A DNA stretch of 64,000 bases from Marivita sp. GX14005 (lineage in GTDB: Bacteria > Pseudomonadota > Alphaproteobacteria > Rhodobacterales > Rhodobacteraceae). Of this stretch, positions 8,822-18,925 are shown piece after piece. Positions within the stretch are counted from its first letter, which is position 1, and each line of letters opens with the position of its first letter. The stretch lies in contig NZ_JAMCCQ010000002.1 of NCBI RefSeq assembly GCF_023370775.1, forward strand, positions 124,001 to 188,000. The letters run 5' to 3'. The notes beneath the pieces were generated by a model. The model saw nothing but the letters and a program-made list of their open reading frames with translations. It made no database searches and was not told the origin of the DNA. Made by a program: the position numbers and the translations under genes.

Positions 8822-9570
8822 GCCAGACCGACCTTTTGCCGGATGGCTTCATCGCGCAGCGAAAGTTCCTCGCCCAGATGGCCGTCGGCCTCCGGGCCGC
8901 ACATCCACAAAAGCGCCCTGGCTGGCCAGTCGGCCGGAATATGATCCGACCAGTCGAGTTTGCTGACCCGGTTGATCCCGCTCGCCTTGATCTCGCGCTG
9001 CATCTGCGTGGCGACCGTGCCCGGAGACAGGCCCATCGCGCGGATGCCCTTGCCCGCCATCTCGGTATGCAGGCACCGCGTCAGCATCGCCGCGCCGGCC
9101 TTCGATGCGCAGTAATGCGCCCAGCCTTCGATCGGGTTGTGCGCGGCGCCCGAACTGATCGTCAGGATCGTGCCGCCGCCTTGTCGTTGCATGACGGGCA
9201 GGGCGGCGTGGATCCCGTGGAACACGCCCTTGAGGTTGATGTCGATGACCTGCCCCCAGCCTTCGGGATCGACCTCGTTCAGACAAGCGATAGGTTCGAT
9301 CACCCCGGCATTGTTGACCAGCACATCGAGGCCGCCAAACGCCTTCACGCAATTCGCGACCGCCTGTTCAACTTCCCAATAGCGGCTTATGTCGCAAGGA
9401 ATGGCCACGGCCTTCGGCCCGATTTCGCCGGCCAGATCGGCGATCTGTTCGGCCGAGCGTGCCAGAAGGGCGACATTCGCGCCTGCGGCGGCGAAAACCC
9501 GCGCGGTTTCGGCGCCGATGCCGCGGCTCGCGCCCGTGATGAGCGTGGTTTTTCCCGTCAGGTCGGTCAT
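8818..9570 (-). CDS. SDR family NAD(P)-dependent oxidoreductase
   Basis: Classical short-chain dehydrogenase of 250 aa with an intact site: TGASRGIG cofactor motif, NNAG, catalytic Ser in ISSGAAHN, YCASK and the SPGTVAT segment. Its substrate is unknown. Coupling to the downstream crotonase suggests both act on one acyl-CoA or hydroxyacyl compound (inference). The start is preceded by GGAGGTG. An inverted repeat lies in the divergent promoter region upstream. Confidence 0.88.
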   Translation of the reverse strand: MTDLTGKTTLITGASRGIGAETARVFAAAGANVALLARSAEQIADLAGEIGPKAVAIPCDISRYWEVEQAVANCVKAFGGLDVLVNNAGVIEPIACLNEVDPEGWGQVIDINLKGVFHGIHAALPVMQRQGGGTILTISSGAAHNPIEGWAHYCASKAGAAMLTRCLHTEMAGKGIRAMGLSPGTVATQMQREIKASGINRVSKLDWSDHIPADWPARALLWMCGPEADGHLGEELSLRDEAIRQKVGLA

Positions 9571-9631
9571 TGGAACACCTCCTTCATGTCTTGCGTTGGT
9601 GCCGGAAAGGTGAGCCTAGAGCGCGCGGTCG

Positions 9632-9656
9632 GCAGGGTCCAGCCACTTGACCCTGC
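9632..9656. promoter_or_regulatory. Inverted repeat in the divergent SDR/DUF2125 promoter region (candidate operator)
   Basis: GCAGGGTC and GACCCTGC are perfect 8-bp arms separated by 9 nt. The repeat lies about 60 bp upstream of the SDR start and 50 bp upstream of the DUF2125 gene. Position and symmetry suit a dimeric repressor or activator site. No regulator gene is adjacent, so this is only a candidate. Confidence 0.35.
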
Positions 9657-9705
9657 GATGTAGGCGTCGGAAGCTAGGCCCAAGTTCAGTTCAAAGGAAA
9701 CCGCC

Positions 9706-11232
9706 ATGCCCTCGCTCCACCGCCTCTCGACCTGTTCCGCCTTCGCCCTCGCCATGGCCGCCGGACCGGCCGCTGCCGATCTGACCGCCCAGCAGGTCTG
9801 GGACGGGCTCGAAGCGGCCATGCAGGATTTCGGCTACAGCGTCGAAGCGACCGAAAACCCGGCGGAAGACGGACTGACGGTCCGTGACGTGACCATGCGT
9901 TTCGACATGCCCGAGGATGACGGCACCGTGTCCTTCACGCTCGACGAGATCACGTTCACCGAAAACTCCGATGGCTCCGTGGCGATGAGCTATCCGGCCT
10001 CCATGCCGATCACCGTGGATGCCGCGCCCGAGGATGGGGAGGCCGTCAAAATGATGCTGAACCTGACGCAATCCGGGCTGTCCATCGTGGCTTCTGGATC
10101 GCCCGATGCAATGACCTACACCTATGATGCGGATATGCTGTCGCTGGCGCTGGAAGAGTTGGAGGTCGACGGCGAAACCCTTGGCCGCGACGATGCGAGC
10201 TTCACGCTCGCACTGAACGGGCTGGACGGCGTGTCCACGATCGAAAAGGACGGCGCGACCCTAATGAACCAGGATCTGCGCGCCCGGACCGCACGCTATG
10301 ATTTCGCCTTTGCCGATCTCGAAAGCGAGGGGCGCGCGAAGGTGAGCGGTTCGATGGAGAACCTGACGACCGAAAGCACATCCTATCTGCCGGAAGGGTT
10401 CGACAGCGCCGATCCGCAGTCCTTCGCCACTGGCGGGTTTTCCGCAAGCGGTCGTCTGGGCTACGAGAACGGGCGGACCGAATTCACCGTGACCGAGGAA
10501 AACGGCGAAACGACCGGCAATACCGCTACCGCCAGCGTCGAGCTGGTATTCGAGATGAACGGCGAGACACTGGGTTACAGCGTGTCGGCCAAGGACCAGA
10601 AAGCCGATGTCAACGGCCCGGACATGCCGGTTCCGGTCAGCTTCAGCATGAGCGAGAGTGCCTTCAACTTCACCGTTCCCATCGCCGCCGCGACGGAGCC
10701 GCAGGAGATGGCGTTCGGTCTGACGCTGGCCGGCTTCGAAATGTCCGAAGAGCTTTGGGCCCTGTTCGACCGGGGCGGCGCGCTGCCGCGCGATCCGGCG
10801 ACCATCGCAATCGACGTGACCGGCAAGGTGACGCCTTTCGTCAACCTGTTCGATCCCGAGGAGATGGAGAAGATCGAGGAAACCGGCGCCGCTCCGGGCG
10901 AGCTCAACGCGCTGACGCTGAACGATCTGACCATCGAACTTGCCGGCGCGAGCCTCGGCGGAACCGGGTCTTTCACCTTCGACAATGACGATCTGAAGAG
11001 CTTTGACGGATTCCCGCGCCCCGAGGGGGCCGTGAACCTGACGCTCGAAGGGGCCAACGCTCTGATCGACCAGTTGATCGGGATGGGCGTCTTGACGCAA
11101 GAGGACGCGATGGGCGCGCGCATGATGATCAACATGTTCGCGGTGCCGGGCGATGATCCCGACACGCTGACCTCTTCGATCCAGGTGAACGAACAAGGTC
11201 ACGTTCTGGCGAATGGAATGCGGATCAGGTGA
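9706..11232 (+). CDS. DUF2125 domain-containing secreted protein
   Basis: A 508-aa protein with an N-terminal Sec signal peptide (about residues 1-24, cleavage after AAA), followed by a long beta-rich, acidic region typical of DUF2125. DUF2125 proteins are exported alphaproteobacterial proteins of unknown function. Repeated short motifs such as LTLNDLTIELAGASLGGTG suggest repeating beta-strands. ATG 9706 follows AAAGGAA. It is monocistronic, ending before a cluster of palindromic repeats. Confidence 0.82.
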   Translation: MPSLHRLSTCSAFALAMAAGPAAADLTAQQVWDGLEAAMQDFGYSVEATENPAEDGLTVRDVTMRFDMPEDDGTVSFTLDEITFTENSDGSVAMSYPASMPITVDAAPEDGEAVKMMLNLTQSGLSIVASGSPDAMTYTYDADMLSLALEELEVDGETLGRDDASFTLALNGLDGVSTIEKDGATLMNQDLRARTARYDFAFADLESEGRAKVSGSMENLTTESTSYLPEGFDSADPQSFATGGFSASGRLGYENGRTEFTVTEENGETTGNTATASVELVFEMNGETLGYSVSAKDQKADVNGPDMPVPVSFSMSESAFNFTVPIAAATEPQEMAFGLTLAGFEMSEELWALFDRGGALPRDPATIAIDVTGKVTPFVNLFDPEEMEKIEETGAAPGELNALTLNDLTIELAGASLGGTGSFTFDNDDLKSFDGFPRPEGAVNLTLEGANALIDQLIGMGVLTQEDAMGARMMINMFAVPGDDPDTLTSSIQVNEQGHVLANGMRIR

Positions 11233-11247
11233 CGGCGGATCGGGCAT

Positions 11248-11356
11248 GTCGTCCCCGGACTTGACCGGGGATGACGTGAACCGCCATCTGTCATCCTCGG
11301 ATTCGACTTGAGAATCTCATATTCACGAGAACCCCGGGTCAAGCCCGGCGATGGCG
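11248..11356. repeat. REP-like palindromic elements
   Basis: The 3' gap after the DUF2125 gene carries a hairpin at 11248-11275 (GTCGTCCCCGG, ACTTGA loop, CCGGGGATGAC). A degenerate second copy begins TGTCATCCTCGGATTCGAC, and a third piece contains CCGGGTCAAGCCCGG. These match the GTCATCCCCGGACTTGA-type extragenic palindromes dispersed in many alphaproteobacterial genomes. The hairpin may also end transcription between the converging genes. Confidence 0.65.
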
Positions 11357-11369
11357 CCCAAGAGCCCCA

Positions 11370-12587
11370 TCACCCCCGCATCAAATCAGGCAGATCGCCC
11401 CCCAGACCTGCGGCCTCGCGGATGAAAGCGCGGCGGGCGGCGGGGATCGCGTTGATCGCGGCCATGCCCAGATCACGCGCCAAGCGAAGAAAGGAACTGT
11501 CGTTCGAAAACAGCCGGTTGAACGTATCCGTCGCGGCCAGAAGCGTGGCGGTATCGAAGCCGCGCCATTGCGCATAGCGGCCCAGAACCTGTGCACTGGC
11601 GATATCCTCGCCGCGTCGCAGGGCGTGGGATAGCACATGCGCCAGCGCCGCCACATCGCGCAATCCGGCGTTCAGCCCCTGGCCCGCGATCGGATGCATC
11701 CCATGCGCCGCATCGCCGACGAGCGCCAGACGGTCCGCGGTGAAGCGGTTGGCCAGCGTCAGGCCCAGCGGATAGGTGAACCGATCGCCGGCCAGCGAAA
11801 TCTCGCCCAGAAAATCGCCGAAGCGGGGGCGCAGGACCGTCAGGTAGTCCTCTTCGGGCAGCGCGTTGATCTCTTCGGCCAGATCGCTCTTCTCGGCCCA
11901 GACGATGGAGGAGCGATTGCCCGGCAGCGGCAGGATCGCCAGCGGCCCGGCGGGCAGGAAAAGCTGATGCGCGACGCCGCCATGCGGCTTTTCATGCGCA
12001 ATTGCGCAAACCAGCGCGGTTTGCCCGTAATTCCAGGCAGTGCGGCGGATCCCCGCCCGCTCTGCCGTGCCGCTGCGGCGACCATCGGCGCCGACGATCA
12101 GACGCCCGGTCAGCACCTCGCCCGAGGCCAGAGTGACCGACGCGCCCGAAGCCTTCACCTCCTGCGCGACGACCCTTTCGCCTGCGCGATGCGTGACCTT
12201 GTCGGCACTTTCCATACCGTCCAGCAAAGCGCGCCGCAAATAGCGATCTTCGAGCATGTGCCCCATCGGGCCTTCCTCGATTTCCGCGCTTTGGAAATGC
12301 AGGCCCAAGAACACCTCGGCATCCCCGGCGCGCCCGTCGCTGACCTTGATTTCCCGCATCGGCTGCGCATCGCCCTTCAACCCGTCCCAGAGGCCGAGCG
12401 CGTCCAGCATCCGAACGGAGGCGAGAGCCAGCGCATAGGCGCGGCCGTCGAAATTGTCGCTCTTGCGCGCGCCCTCGGGCTGCGCATCGACGACGGTGCT
12501 CGTCAGCCCGGCTTGGGCGGCGGCAAGCGCCAGCACCGGGCCATTGAGCCCGCCGCCGACGATCAGAAGGTCGGAAGTCATGGTCAT
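11370..12587 (-). CDS. UbiH/UbiF-family FAD-dependent ubiquinone biosynthesis hydroxylase
   Basis: A 405-aa flavoprotein monooxygenase that probably hydroxylates the ubiquinone ring precursor at the membrane. The FAD Rossmann motif is GGGLNGPVLA at the start, the DG motif is GADGRRSGTAE, and the second FAD motif is LALVGDAAHGMHPIAGQGLN. The family shows UbiH, UbiF and UbiL types, and the ring position attacked cannot be fixed from sequence. The start is MTMTSDLL at 12587 (or 12581). Any earlier start would run into the divergent amidase gene. Confidence 0.85.
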   Translation of the reverse strand: MTMTSDLLIVGGGLNGPVLALAAAQAGLTSTVVDAQPEGARKSDNFDGRAYALALASVRMLDALGLWDGLKGDAQPMREIKVSDGRAGDAEVFLGLHFQSAEIEEGPMGHMLEDRYLRRALLDGMESADKVTHRAGERVVAQEVKASGASVTLASGEVLTGRLIVGADGRRSGTAERAGIRRTAWNYGQTALVCAIAHEKPHGGVAHQLFLPAGPLAILPLPGNRSSIVWAEKSDLAEEINALPEEDYLTVLRPRFGDFLGEISLAGDRFTYPLGLTLANRFTADRLALVGDAAHGMHPIAGQGLNAGLRDVAALAHVLSHALRRGEDIASAQVLGRYAQWRGFDTATLLAATDTFNRLFSNDSSFLRLARDLGMAAINAIPAARRAFIREAAGLGGDLPDLMRG

Positions 12588-12669
12588 GCCGCGAAATATG
12601 GGCGCGCGGGCGGGATTGTCCATGCGCTTCTCTGCCGCTACCGTCCCGCCGGCAGGCAAGGAGGCGCGA

Positions 12670-13998
12670 ATGAGCGACTGGCAGGACATGACGGCGGCCG
12701 ATCTGGGGCGCGGCATCGGCGCAAAGCAGATCGACCCGGTCGAGTTGACGCGTGACTTTCTGGACCGGATCGACGCGCATCCGTACCGGGATCGCATATA
12801 TGCGCGCGTCACGCCCGACCGGGCGCTCGCCGAGGCCGGCGCCGCGCACGAGCGCGCGCGGCTCGGTCTGCGCCGCTCACCACTCGATGGTGTTCCGATC
12901 AGCTGGAAGGATCTCTTCGACACTGCCGGGACCGTCACCGAAGCGGGATCCAAACTGCTTGAAGGGCGCATGCCGGACGCGGATGCAGAGGTTGTCGCGG
13001 CTGCTACGCATCAGGGGCTGGTTTGCCTCGGCAAGACCCATATGAGTGAACTGGCCTTCTCTGGTCTCGGTTTGAATCCCAAGACGAATACGCCGCCCAA
13101 TGCGCATGACGAGGCCAACGCGCCGGGCGGATCATCCTCCGGAGCGGCGGTCTCGGTGGCTTTCGGGCTGGCGGCCGCCGGGATCGGATCGGACACCGGC
13201 GGATCGGTGCGTGTGCCGGCGGCGTGGAACGATCTGGTCGGGCTGAAAACCGCCTCCGGCGTTTTGAGCCTGCAAGGCACGGTTCCGCTCGCGCCCAGGT
13301 TCGATACGGTCGGCCCGCTGACCCGATCGGTCGAGGACGCGGCGCTGCTTTTCGCGGCGATGGCGGGGCAGGGGGCTGTCGATCTGGCTGGCGCATCGCT
13401 CAAGGGGCGGCGGCTCGCCGTCTTGACCACCGTTGCCTTCGACGACATCCGCGATGCCCCACGCGAAGCGTTCGAAAGCGCCATCGCCGCCTTCCACGCC
13501 GCCGGAGCGGAGATCACGGAAATCGCCATTCCCGAGCTTGACGACGCCCTGGCCCTGTCGCCCATCCTCTACGGCTCCGAAGCCTATGGCACCTGGAAAG
13601 ACGTGATCGAGGCGAACCCGGAGGCCATGTTCTCGGAAATCCTCGCGCGGTTCCGGTCAGGCAAGGAATTCGGCGCCGCCGATTACGTTGCAGCTTGGCA
13701 TCGGATCGACCGCACTCGCGCGCTTTACCTGCGCGAAACCGCCGGATTCGACGCCGTTCTCTGCCCGACCTGCCCGATCACCCCGCCCAACGTGGAGCGT
13801 CTGCTGACCGAAAGCGCCTATTACGTCACCGAGAACCTTCTGACGCTGCGCAATACACGCATCGGCAACCTGATGGGGCTGAGCGTGTTGCAACTGCCCA
13901 CGGGCGTACCGTCTTGCGGGGTGTCGCTGATGATGCCACCGGCGCAGGAACGGCGGCTTTTGCGTCTCGGCGCGGCGGCCGAAGCGGCACTGGCCTGA
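12670..13998 (+). CDS. Amidase (amidase signature family)
   Basis: A 442-aa amidase-signature hydrolase. The Ser-cisSer-Lys triad is visible: Lys in PISWKDLFDTAG, cis-Ser and the Gly/Ser-rich stretch in GGSSSGAAVS, and the nucleophile in SDTGGSVRVPAAW. Such enzymes hydrolyse a range of amides. It is free-standing with no gatCB genes, so a role in tRNA amidation is unlikely. ATG 12670 has an ideal AAGGAGG upstream, so earlier in-frame starts are rejected. Confidence 0.87.
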   Translation: MSDWQDMTAADLGRGIGAKQIDPVELTRDFLDRIDAHPYRDRIYARVTPDRALAEAGAAHERARLGLRRSPLDGVPISWKDLFDTAGTVTEAGSKLLEGRMPDADAEVVAAATHQGLVCLGKTHMSELAFSGLGLNPKTNTPPNAHDEANAPGGSSSGAAVSVAFGLAAAGIGSDTGGSVRVPAAWNDLVGLKTASGVLSLQGTVPLAPRFDTVGPLTRSVEDAALLFAAMAGQGAVDLAGASLKGRRLAVLTTVAFDDIRDAPREAFESAIAAFHAAGAEITEIAIPELDDALALSPILYGSEAYGTWKDVIEANPEAMFSEILARFRSGKEFGAADYVAAWHRIDRTRALYLRETAGFDAVLCPTCPITPPNVERLLTESAYYVTENLLTLRNTRIGNLMGLSVLQLPTGVPSCGVSLMMPPAQERRLLRLGAAAEAALA

Positions 13999-14103
13999 AA
14001 ACCACAACACCCTGATCGCCGCGCTGTTTTTCTGGACGCCTGTGGCCCGGCTATGTAGTTTGGCAGGCAAAGAGGACGCCAACGATCCTCGACCTGAGGC
14101 AGT

Positions 14104-15300
14104 ATGACTATGTTTCCCGAGCGGTTTTCCAACCTGCCGCCCTATGCATTCCCGCGTCTGCGCGCCTTGCTCGACATGCACGAGCCGGGCGGCCCGGTGC
14201 TGCATATGACCATCGGGGAGCCGAAACACGCCTTTCCCGAATGGATCGGGCAGATCCTCGCGGAAAATATCGCCGGCTTCAACCGATACCCGCCGAACGA
14301 AGGCACGCCTGAACTGCGCGCCGCGATTCGCGATTGGCTGGCGCGGCGCTATGGCGTCACGCTCGATGCCGAGACGCAGATCATGCCGCTCAACGGCACG
14401 CGCGAAGGGCTCTACAACGCGGGCATGGCGCTCTGTCCCGAGGCGAAACGGGGCGGCAAGCCTGTCGTTCTGATGCCGAACCCGTTTTACCAGGTCTATC
14501 TCGTCTCGGCCCTCTCGGTCGCGGCAGAGCCGGTTTTCGTTAACGCGACCGGGGATACCGGCCATCTGCCCGATTTCACCCGGTTATCGCCCGAAACGCT
14601 GGACCGCACGGCGCTCGCGTATATCTGCTCTCCGGCCAATCCGCAGGGCGCGGTGGCGGATCCGGACTATTGGCGTGACCTGATCGCGTTGGCCGAGAAA
14701 CACGATTTCAAGATCCTCGCCGACGAATGCTACTCGGAGATCTATCGCGGCACGCCGCCTGTCGGCGCCTTGCAGGTCGCGAATGAGATGGGCGCCGATC
14801 CGGAGCGGGTGGCGGTGTTCCATTCGCTTTCCAAACGCTCCAACCTGCCGGGGCTGCGCTCTGGCTTTGTGGCGGGCGGGCCGCAGACGATCGCGCGCAT
14901 CCAGCAACTACGCAACTATGCCGGTGCGCCGCTTCCGTTGCCGCTGCAAAAGGTGGCGGAAAAGGTCTGGGCCGACGAGAGGCATGTCGAGGAAAACCGT
15001 GCGCTTTACGCAGAGAAATTCGCGCTGGCCGACCGAATCCTCGGGGATGTGCCCGGATACACCGCGCCGGAAGCGGGGTTCTTCCTGTGGCTGCCGGTGG
15101 ACGATGGCGAGGCCGCGGCGCTGAAACTCTGGCGCGAGACCGGCGTGCGCGTGCTGCCCGGCGCGTATCTTTCGCGCGGCACCGAGGCGGGCAACCCCGG
15201 CACGGGCTATATCCGGGTCGCCCTCGTGGCCCCGAAAGACGAAACCGAACGCGGCCTGACGCAGATCAGGGGCTGCCTTTACGGCAGTAAAGAGCAATAA
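14104..15300 (+). CDS. Class I/II aminotransferase, DapC-like (succinyldiaminopimelate transaminase)
   Basis: A 398-aa fold-type I PLP enzyme. The PLP lysine lies in [15 protein letters not shown], a motif typical of DapC-type N-succinyl-LL-diaminopimelate aminotransferases of the lysine and peptidoglycan pathway. Other landmarks are [12 protein letters not shown] and [20 protein letters not shown] stretch precedes ATG 14104. It is 11 bp upstream of ftsK and likely co-transcribed with it. DapC is the best guess, but other class I aminotransferases share these features. Confidence 0.8.
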   Translation: MTMFPERFSNLPPYAFPRLRALLDMHEPGGPVLHMTIGEPKHAFPEWIGQILAENIAGFNRYPPNEGTPELRAAIRDWLARRYGVTLDAETQIMPLNGTREGLYNAGMALCPEAKRGGKPVVLMPNPFYQVYLVSALSVAAEPVFVNATGDTGHLPDFTRLSPETLDRTALAYICSPANPQGAVADPDYWRDLIALAEKHDFKILADECYSEIYRGTPPVGALQVANEMGADPERVAVFHSLSKRSNLPGLRSGFVAGGPQTIARIQQLRNYAGAPLPLPLQKVAEKVWADERHVEENRALYAEKFALADRILGDVPGYTAPEAGFFLWLPVDDGEAAALKLWRETGVRVLPGAYLSRGTEAGNPGTGYIRVALVAPKDETERGLTQIRGCLYGSKEQ

Positions 15301-15311
15301 AGAGGCGAGAC

Positions 15312-18230
15312 ATGGCATATCACGCACGGGGGCGCGCCCCTCTTTTCGACAGCAACATGCAGGCGGTCATCGAAAAGCGCGGGAAGGAACTGGGCGGGCT
15401 CGCGCTGATGGTGCTCGGCATCATGTCTGCGGCGATGATCTGGTCCTATTCGCCCGCCGATCCGAGCTGGCTGTCGGCGACCGACGCGCCGGTGCAGAAC
15501 TGGCTCGGGCGCACCGGGGCGTCGATTGCCGCGCCGCTGTTCATGATCGTCGGCTGGGCCAGCTGGGGGCTGGCGCTGGTGCTGCTCGTCTGGGGCGCGC
15601 GGCTGGCGCTTCACCGGGGCGAGGAGCGTGCCATCTCCCGCCTGATCTTCGCACCGATCTGGATCGCGGTCGCCGCGATCTATGCCGCCGGCGTACCGGA
15701 AAGCACCGCCTGGACGCATAGTTTTGGGCTGGGCGGGCTTTTTGGCGACATGATGATGGGCTCGATCCTGACGATGCTGCCGCTTGGCACGAGTTTCGGG
15801 CTGAAAGCCGTGATGCTGTTGCTGGGCGGCGTGGTTCTTGCGATGGGGCTTTTCGTTCTGGGCTTCACCAGGCCGGAACTGTCGCGTGTCGGGCGCTTCC
15901 TGTTGGTTGGGACGATCATGGTCTATGCCACGCTCTTGTCGCTGCTCGGCAAGGGCGCTTCGGGCGCCGTTGGTGCCGCGCGCCAGATGCAGGAGCGCAG
16001 CGCCGAACGCCGCGCGCGCCGCGCCGAATATGCGGCGGAAGAGGCCGATTGGGCCGCCGCGAAGGAACGGCTTCCGGCAGAGCCGCGCGTTCTGCGTGCC
16101 GCCACGCCGCCCGCGCCCGAGGCGTTGAAACCCGAGGACAGTTTCGCCGCCGCGCCCGAACCGGCGCGCGCGCCGCAGAAGACCGGCCTCTTCGCCAAGA
16201 TGCCCTCGCTGATGCGCCGGTCCGATCCCGAACCGGAACTCGTGGAGACCTTCGGGCCGCATGACATGCCCGAAACCCTGCCCGGCGATGACCGCGTGCG
16301 CGCCAAGATCGCCGACGCGATCAAATCGCGCGTGCGGGCGAACCCCGCGATCATGTCTGCCGCCGCCGCACCTTTGACCAAAGGGCGGGGCAGGGGGCCC
16401 GATCCGCTGATCTTCAAGCCGAATGCCGATCTGCCGCCCGAGCCGCCCGTCACCGCGCGCGCCGCGCCGCAGATGCGCGCCGAGCCGCCCTTGAGCGCCG
16501 AGCCGCAAACACCGGTCGAGGACACGTCCGAAGACAATATCTTCGAGGATATGGAATGGACCGATCCGGTGGACCCCGCGCCCATGCCGCCCGCTCCGCC
16601 GATGCAGGCGGAGCCGCGCAAGGTGGTTCAACAACCCCAGCGCAAGACCGTGCAAAAATCCCGCCGCGCGCAGGAAGAGGCGCAGCCGCGTCTGAAATTC
16701 GACGAGAGCGAAGCCGATTACGAGTTGCCGCCGCTGAACCTGCTCATGGATCCGGCCAATATCGAACGCCACCATTTGAGCGACGAGGCTTTGGAGGAAA
16801 ACGCCCGGATGCTGGAGGCCGTGCTCGACGACTATGGCGTCAAGGGCGAGATCGTTTCGGTCCGCCCCGGCCCGGTTGTCACCATGTATGAGCTCGAGCC
16901 TGCGCCGGGCCTTAAGGCGTCGCGCGTGATCGGGCTGGCCGACGATATCGCGCGCTCCATGTCCGCGCTCTCGGCGCGTGTCTCGACCGTGCCGGGGCGC
17001 AGCGTCATCGGGATCGAATTGCCCAATGAAAAGCGCGAGATGGTAAGCTTCCGCGAGATCCTCTCGGCCCGCGACTATGGCGATGGCAACCACAAGCTGC
17101 CGCTCGCGCTGGGCAAGGATATCGGCGGCGATCCGATGGTCGCCAACCTTGCCAAGATGCCGCATCTGCTCATCGCCGGGACCACCGGCTCGGGCAAGTC
17201 GGTGGCGATCAACACGATGATCCTGTCGCTGCTCTATAAACTCAGCCCGGCTGACCTGCGGCTGGTGATGATCGATCCCAAGATGCTCGAACTTTCCGTT
17301 TATGACGGCATCCCGCACCTGCTGTCCCCGGTTGTGACCGACCCGAAAAAGGCGGTCGTGGCGCTGAAATGGGTCGTGGGCGAGATGGAGGACCGCTATC
17401 GCAAGATGTCCAAGATGGGCGTGCGCAACATCGACGGCTATAACAGCCGCGTCGCCGATGCCCTGTCGCGCGGTGAGATGTTCGAGCGCACCGTGCAGAC
17501 GGGCTTTGACGACGAAACCGGGGAGCCGATCTTCGAGACCGAGGAACTCCAGCCCGTCAAGATGCCCTATATCGTGGTGATCGTGGACGAGATGGCCGAC
17601 CTGATGATGGTCGCCGGCAAGGAGATCGAGGCCTGCATCCAGCGCCTTGCGCAGATGGCGCGGGCGTCCGGCATTCACCTCATCATGGCCACGCAGCGCC
17701 CGTCGGTCGATGTCATCACCGGCACGATCAAGGCGAATTTCCCGACACGGATCAGCTTTCAGGTCACGTCGAAGATCGACAGCCGCACCATCCTTGGCGA
17801 AATGGGCGCGGAGCAGCTTCTTGGACAGGGCGACATGCTCTATATGGCAGGCGGTGCCAAGATCACCCGCTGCCACGGGCCGTTCGTGTCGGATGAGGAG
17901 GTCGAAGAGATCGTCACGCATCTCAAGGCTTACGGCCCGCCCGAATATGTCAGCGGCGTCGTGCAGGGGCCGGACGAGGAAAAGGCCGACGGCATCGATG
18001 CGGTGCTAGGCCTCAACACCGGCGGCAACACAGATGGCGAGGATGCGCTCTACGATCAGGCGGTCGCCATCGTCATCCGCGACCGCAAATGCTCCACGTC
18101 CTATATCCAGCGCAAGCTTGCCATTGGCTACAACAAGGCCGCGCGGCTGGTCGAGCAGATGGAGGACGAAGGTGTCGTCAGCGCCGCGAACCATGTCGGC
18201 AAGCGCGAGATCCTGGTGCCCGAGCAGTAA
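15312..18230 (+). CDS. ftsK: DNA translocase FtsK
   Basis: Septum-located DNA pump that clears chromosome dimers by activating XerCD at dif and helps assemble the divisome. The 972-aa protein has several N-terminal membrane spans (residues ~25-210), a Pro/Ala-rich linker (~215-450), the motor domain with Walker [15 protein letters not shown] and Walker [15 protein letters not shown], and a C-terminal winged-helix gamma domain ([27 protein letters not shown], broken here into its recognisable parts SYIQRKL and GYNKAARL). Full length. It is followed by lolA, as in related genomes. Confidence 0.96.
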   Translation: MAYHARGRAPLFDSNMQAVIEKRGKELGGLALMVLGIMSAAMIWSYSPADPSWLSATDAPVQNWLGRTGASIAAPLFMIVGWASWGLALVLLVWGARLALHRGEERAISRLIFAPIWIAVAAIYAAGVPESTAWTHSFGLGGLFGDMMMGSILTMLPLGTSFGLKAVMLLLGGVVLAMGLFVLGFTRPELSRVGRFLLVGTIMVYATLLSLLGKGASGAVGAARQMQERSAERRARRAEYAAEEADWAAAKERLPAEPRVLRAATPPAPEALKPEDSFAAAPEPARAPQKTGLFAKMPSLMRRSDPEPELVETFGPHDMPETLPGDDRVRAKIADAIKSRVRANPAIMSAAAAPLTKGRGRGPDPLIFKPNADLPPEPPVTARAAPQMRAEPPLSAEPQTPVEDTSEDNIFEDMEWTDPVDPAPMPPAPPMQAEPRKVVQQPQRKTVQKSRRAQEEAQPRLKFDESEADYELPPLNLLMDPANIERHHLSDEALEENARMLEAVLDDYGVKGEIVSVRPGPVVTMYELEPAPGLKASRVIGLADDIARSMSALSARVSTVPGRSVIGIELPNEKREMVSFREILSARDYGDGNHKLPLALGKDIGGDPMVANLAKMPHLLIAGTTGSGKSVAINTMILSLLYKLSPADLRLVMIDPKMLELSVYDGIPHLLSPVVTDPKKAVVALKWVVGEMEDRYRKMSKMGVRNIDGYNSRVADALSRGEMFERTVQTGFDDETGEPIFETEELQPVKMPYIVVIVDEMADLMMVAGKEIEACIQRLAQMARASGIHLIMATQRPSVDVITGTIKANFPTRISFQVTSKIDSRTILGEMGAEQLLGQGDMLYMAGGAKITRCHGPFVSDEEVEEIVTHLKAYGPPEYVSGVVQGPDEEKADGIDAVLGLNTGGNTDGEDALYDQAVAIVIRDRKCSTSYIQRKLAIGYNKAARLVEQMEDEGVVSAANHVGKREILVPEQ

Positions 18231-18322
18231 CCCGTGCGCGAGGTCCGGGCGCTGCTATCGCATATCCGCGCCCGGTGCCCCATATAGAGGCGATGAATTC
18301 GAGCAGACAGGAGCCCAACCTC

Positions 18323-18919
18323 ATGCGTATTCGTTTCCTCGCGCTGATCGCCGCGCTGAGCCTTATTTCGGTGCTGCCCGCCCAAGCGCAGCAAATCTCG
18401 CTCGGCGCGCTGTCGAACTACCTCAACCAGCTGACCAGCGCCGAAGGCAGCTTCACCCAGATCAACGCCGACGGCACCATCTCGACCGGCACGATCTACC
18501 TGCGCCGCCCAGGCAAGGTGCGCTTTGAATACAACCCGCCCGAACAGGCGCTCGTCATGGCGAACAACGCCACCGTGGTCGTGTTCGACAAGAAGCTGGG
18601 CGGGGAGCCTGAAACGTATCCGCTGAACCGCACGCCGCTGGGGCTGATCCTTGCTCGGAATGTCGATCTGACCCGCGCCAACATGGTCACGCAACATGGA
18701 TACGACGGCACCGCCACCACCGTGACGGCGCAGGATCCCGCGCATCCCGAATATGGCAGCATCCAGTTGAAATTCACCGGCAATCCCATCGAACTGCGCC
18801 AATGGATCATCACCGATGACAGCGGCGCTCAGACGACGGTGATCCTTGGCGAGTTGCAGCGCAAGCAACTGGCGAGCCGGCTTTTCAATATCGAGATGGA
18901 GCGGCGCGCGCTGCGCTGA
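18323..18919 (+). CDS. lolA: Outer-membrane lipoprotein carrier protein LolA
   Basis: Periplasmic chaperone carrying lipoproteins from LolCDE to the outer membrane. The 198-aa precursor has a signal peptide cut after AQA. The mature part has LolA-type segments, including GSFTQINADG, RRPGKVRFEYNPP and the late NPIELRQWIITDDSG stretch. ATG 18323 follows CAGGAG at proper spacing, and a start at 18293 would add a non-signal extension. It lies 92 bp after ftsK. Confidence 0.92.
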   Translation: MRIRFLALIAALSLISVLPAQAQQISLGALSNYLNQLTSAEGSFTQINADGTISTGTIYLRRPGKVRFEYNPPEQALVMANNATVVVFDKKLGGEPETYPLNRTPLGLILARNVDLTRANMVTQHGYDGTATTVTAQDPAHPEYGSIQLKFTGNPIELRQWIITDDSGAQTTVILGELQRKQLASRLFNIEMERRALR

Positions 18920-18925
18920 GCATTT

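Noticed and set aside
15279-17921. 880-codon open frame antisense to ftsK
   Set aside because: It lies wholly opposite a motif-complete ftsK. The translation is Arg/His-rich with no recognisable domain. Long antisense frames are expected where GC content at third positions is high.
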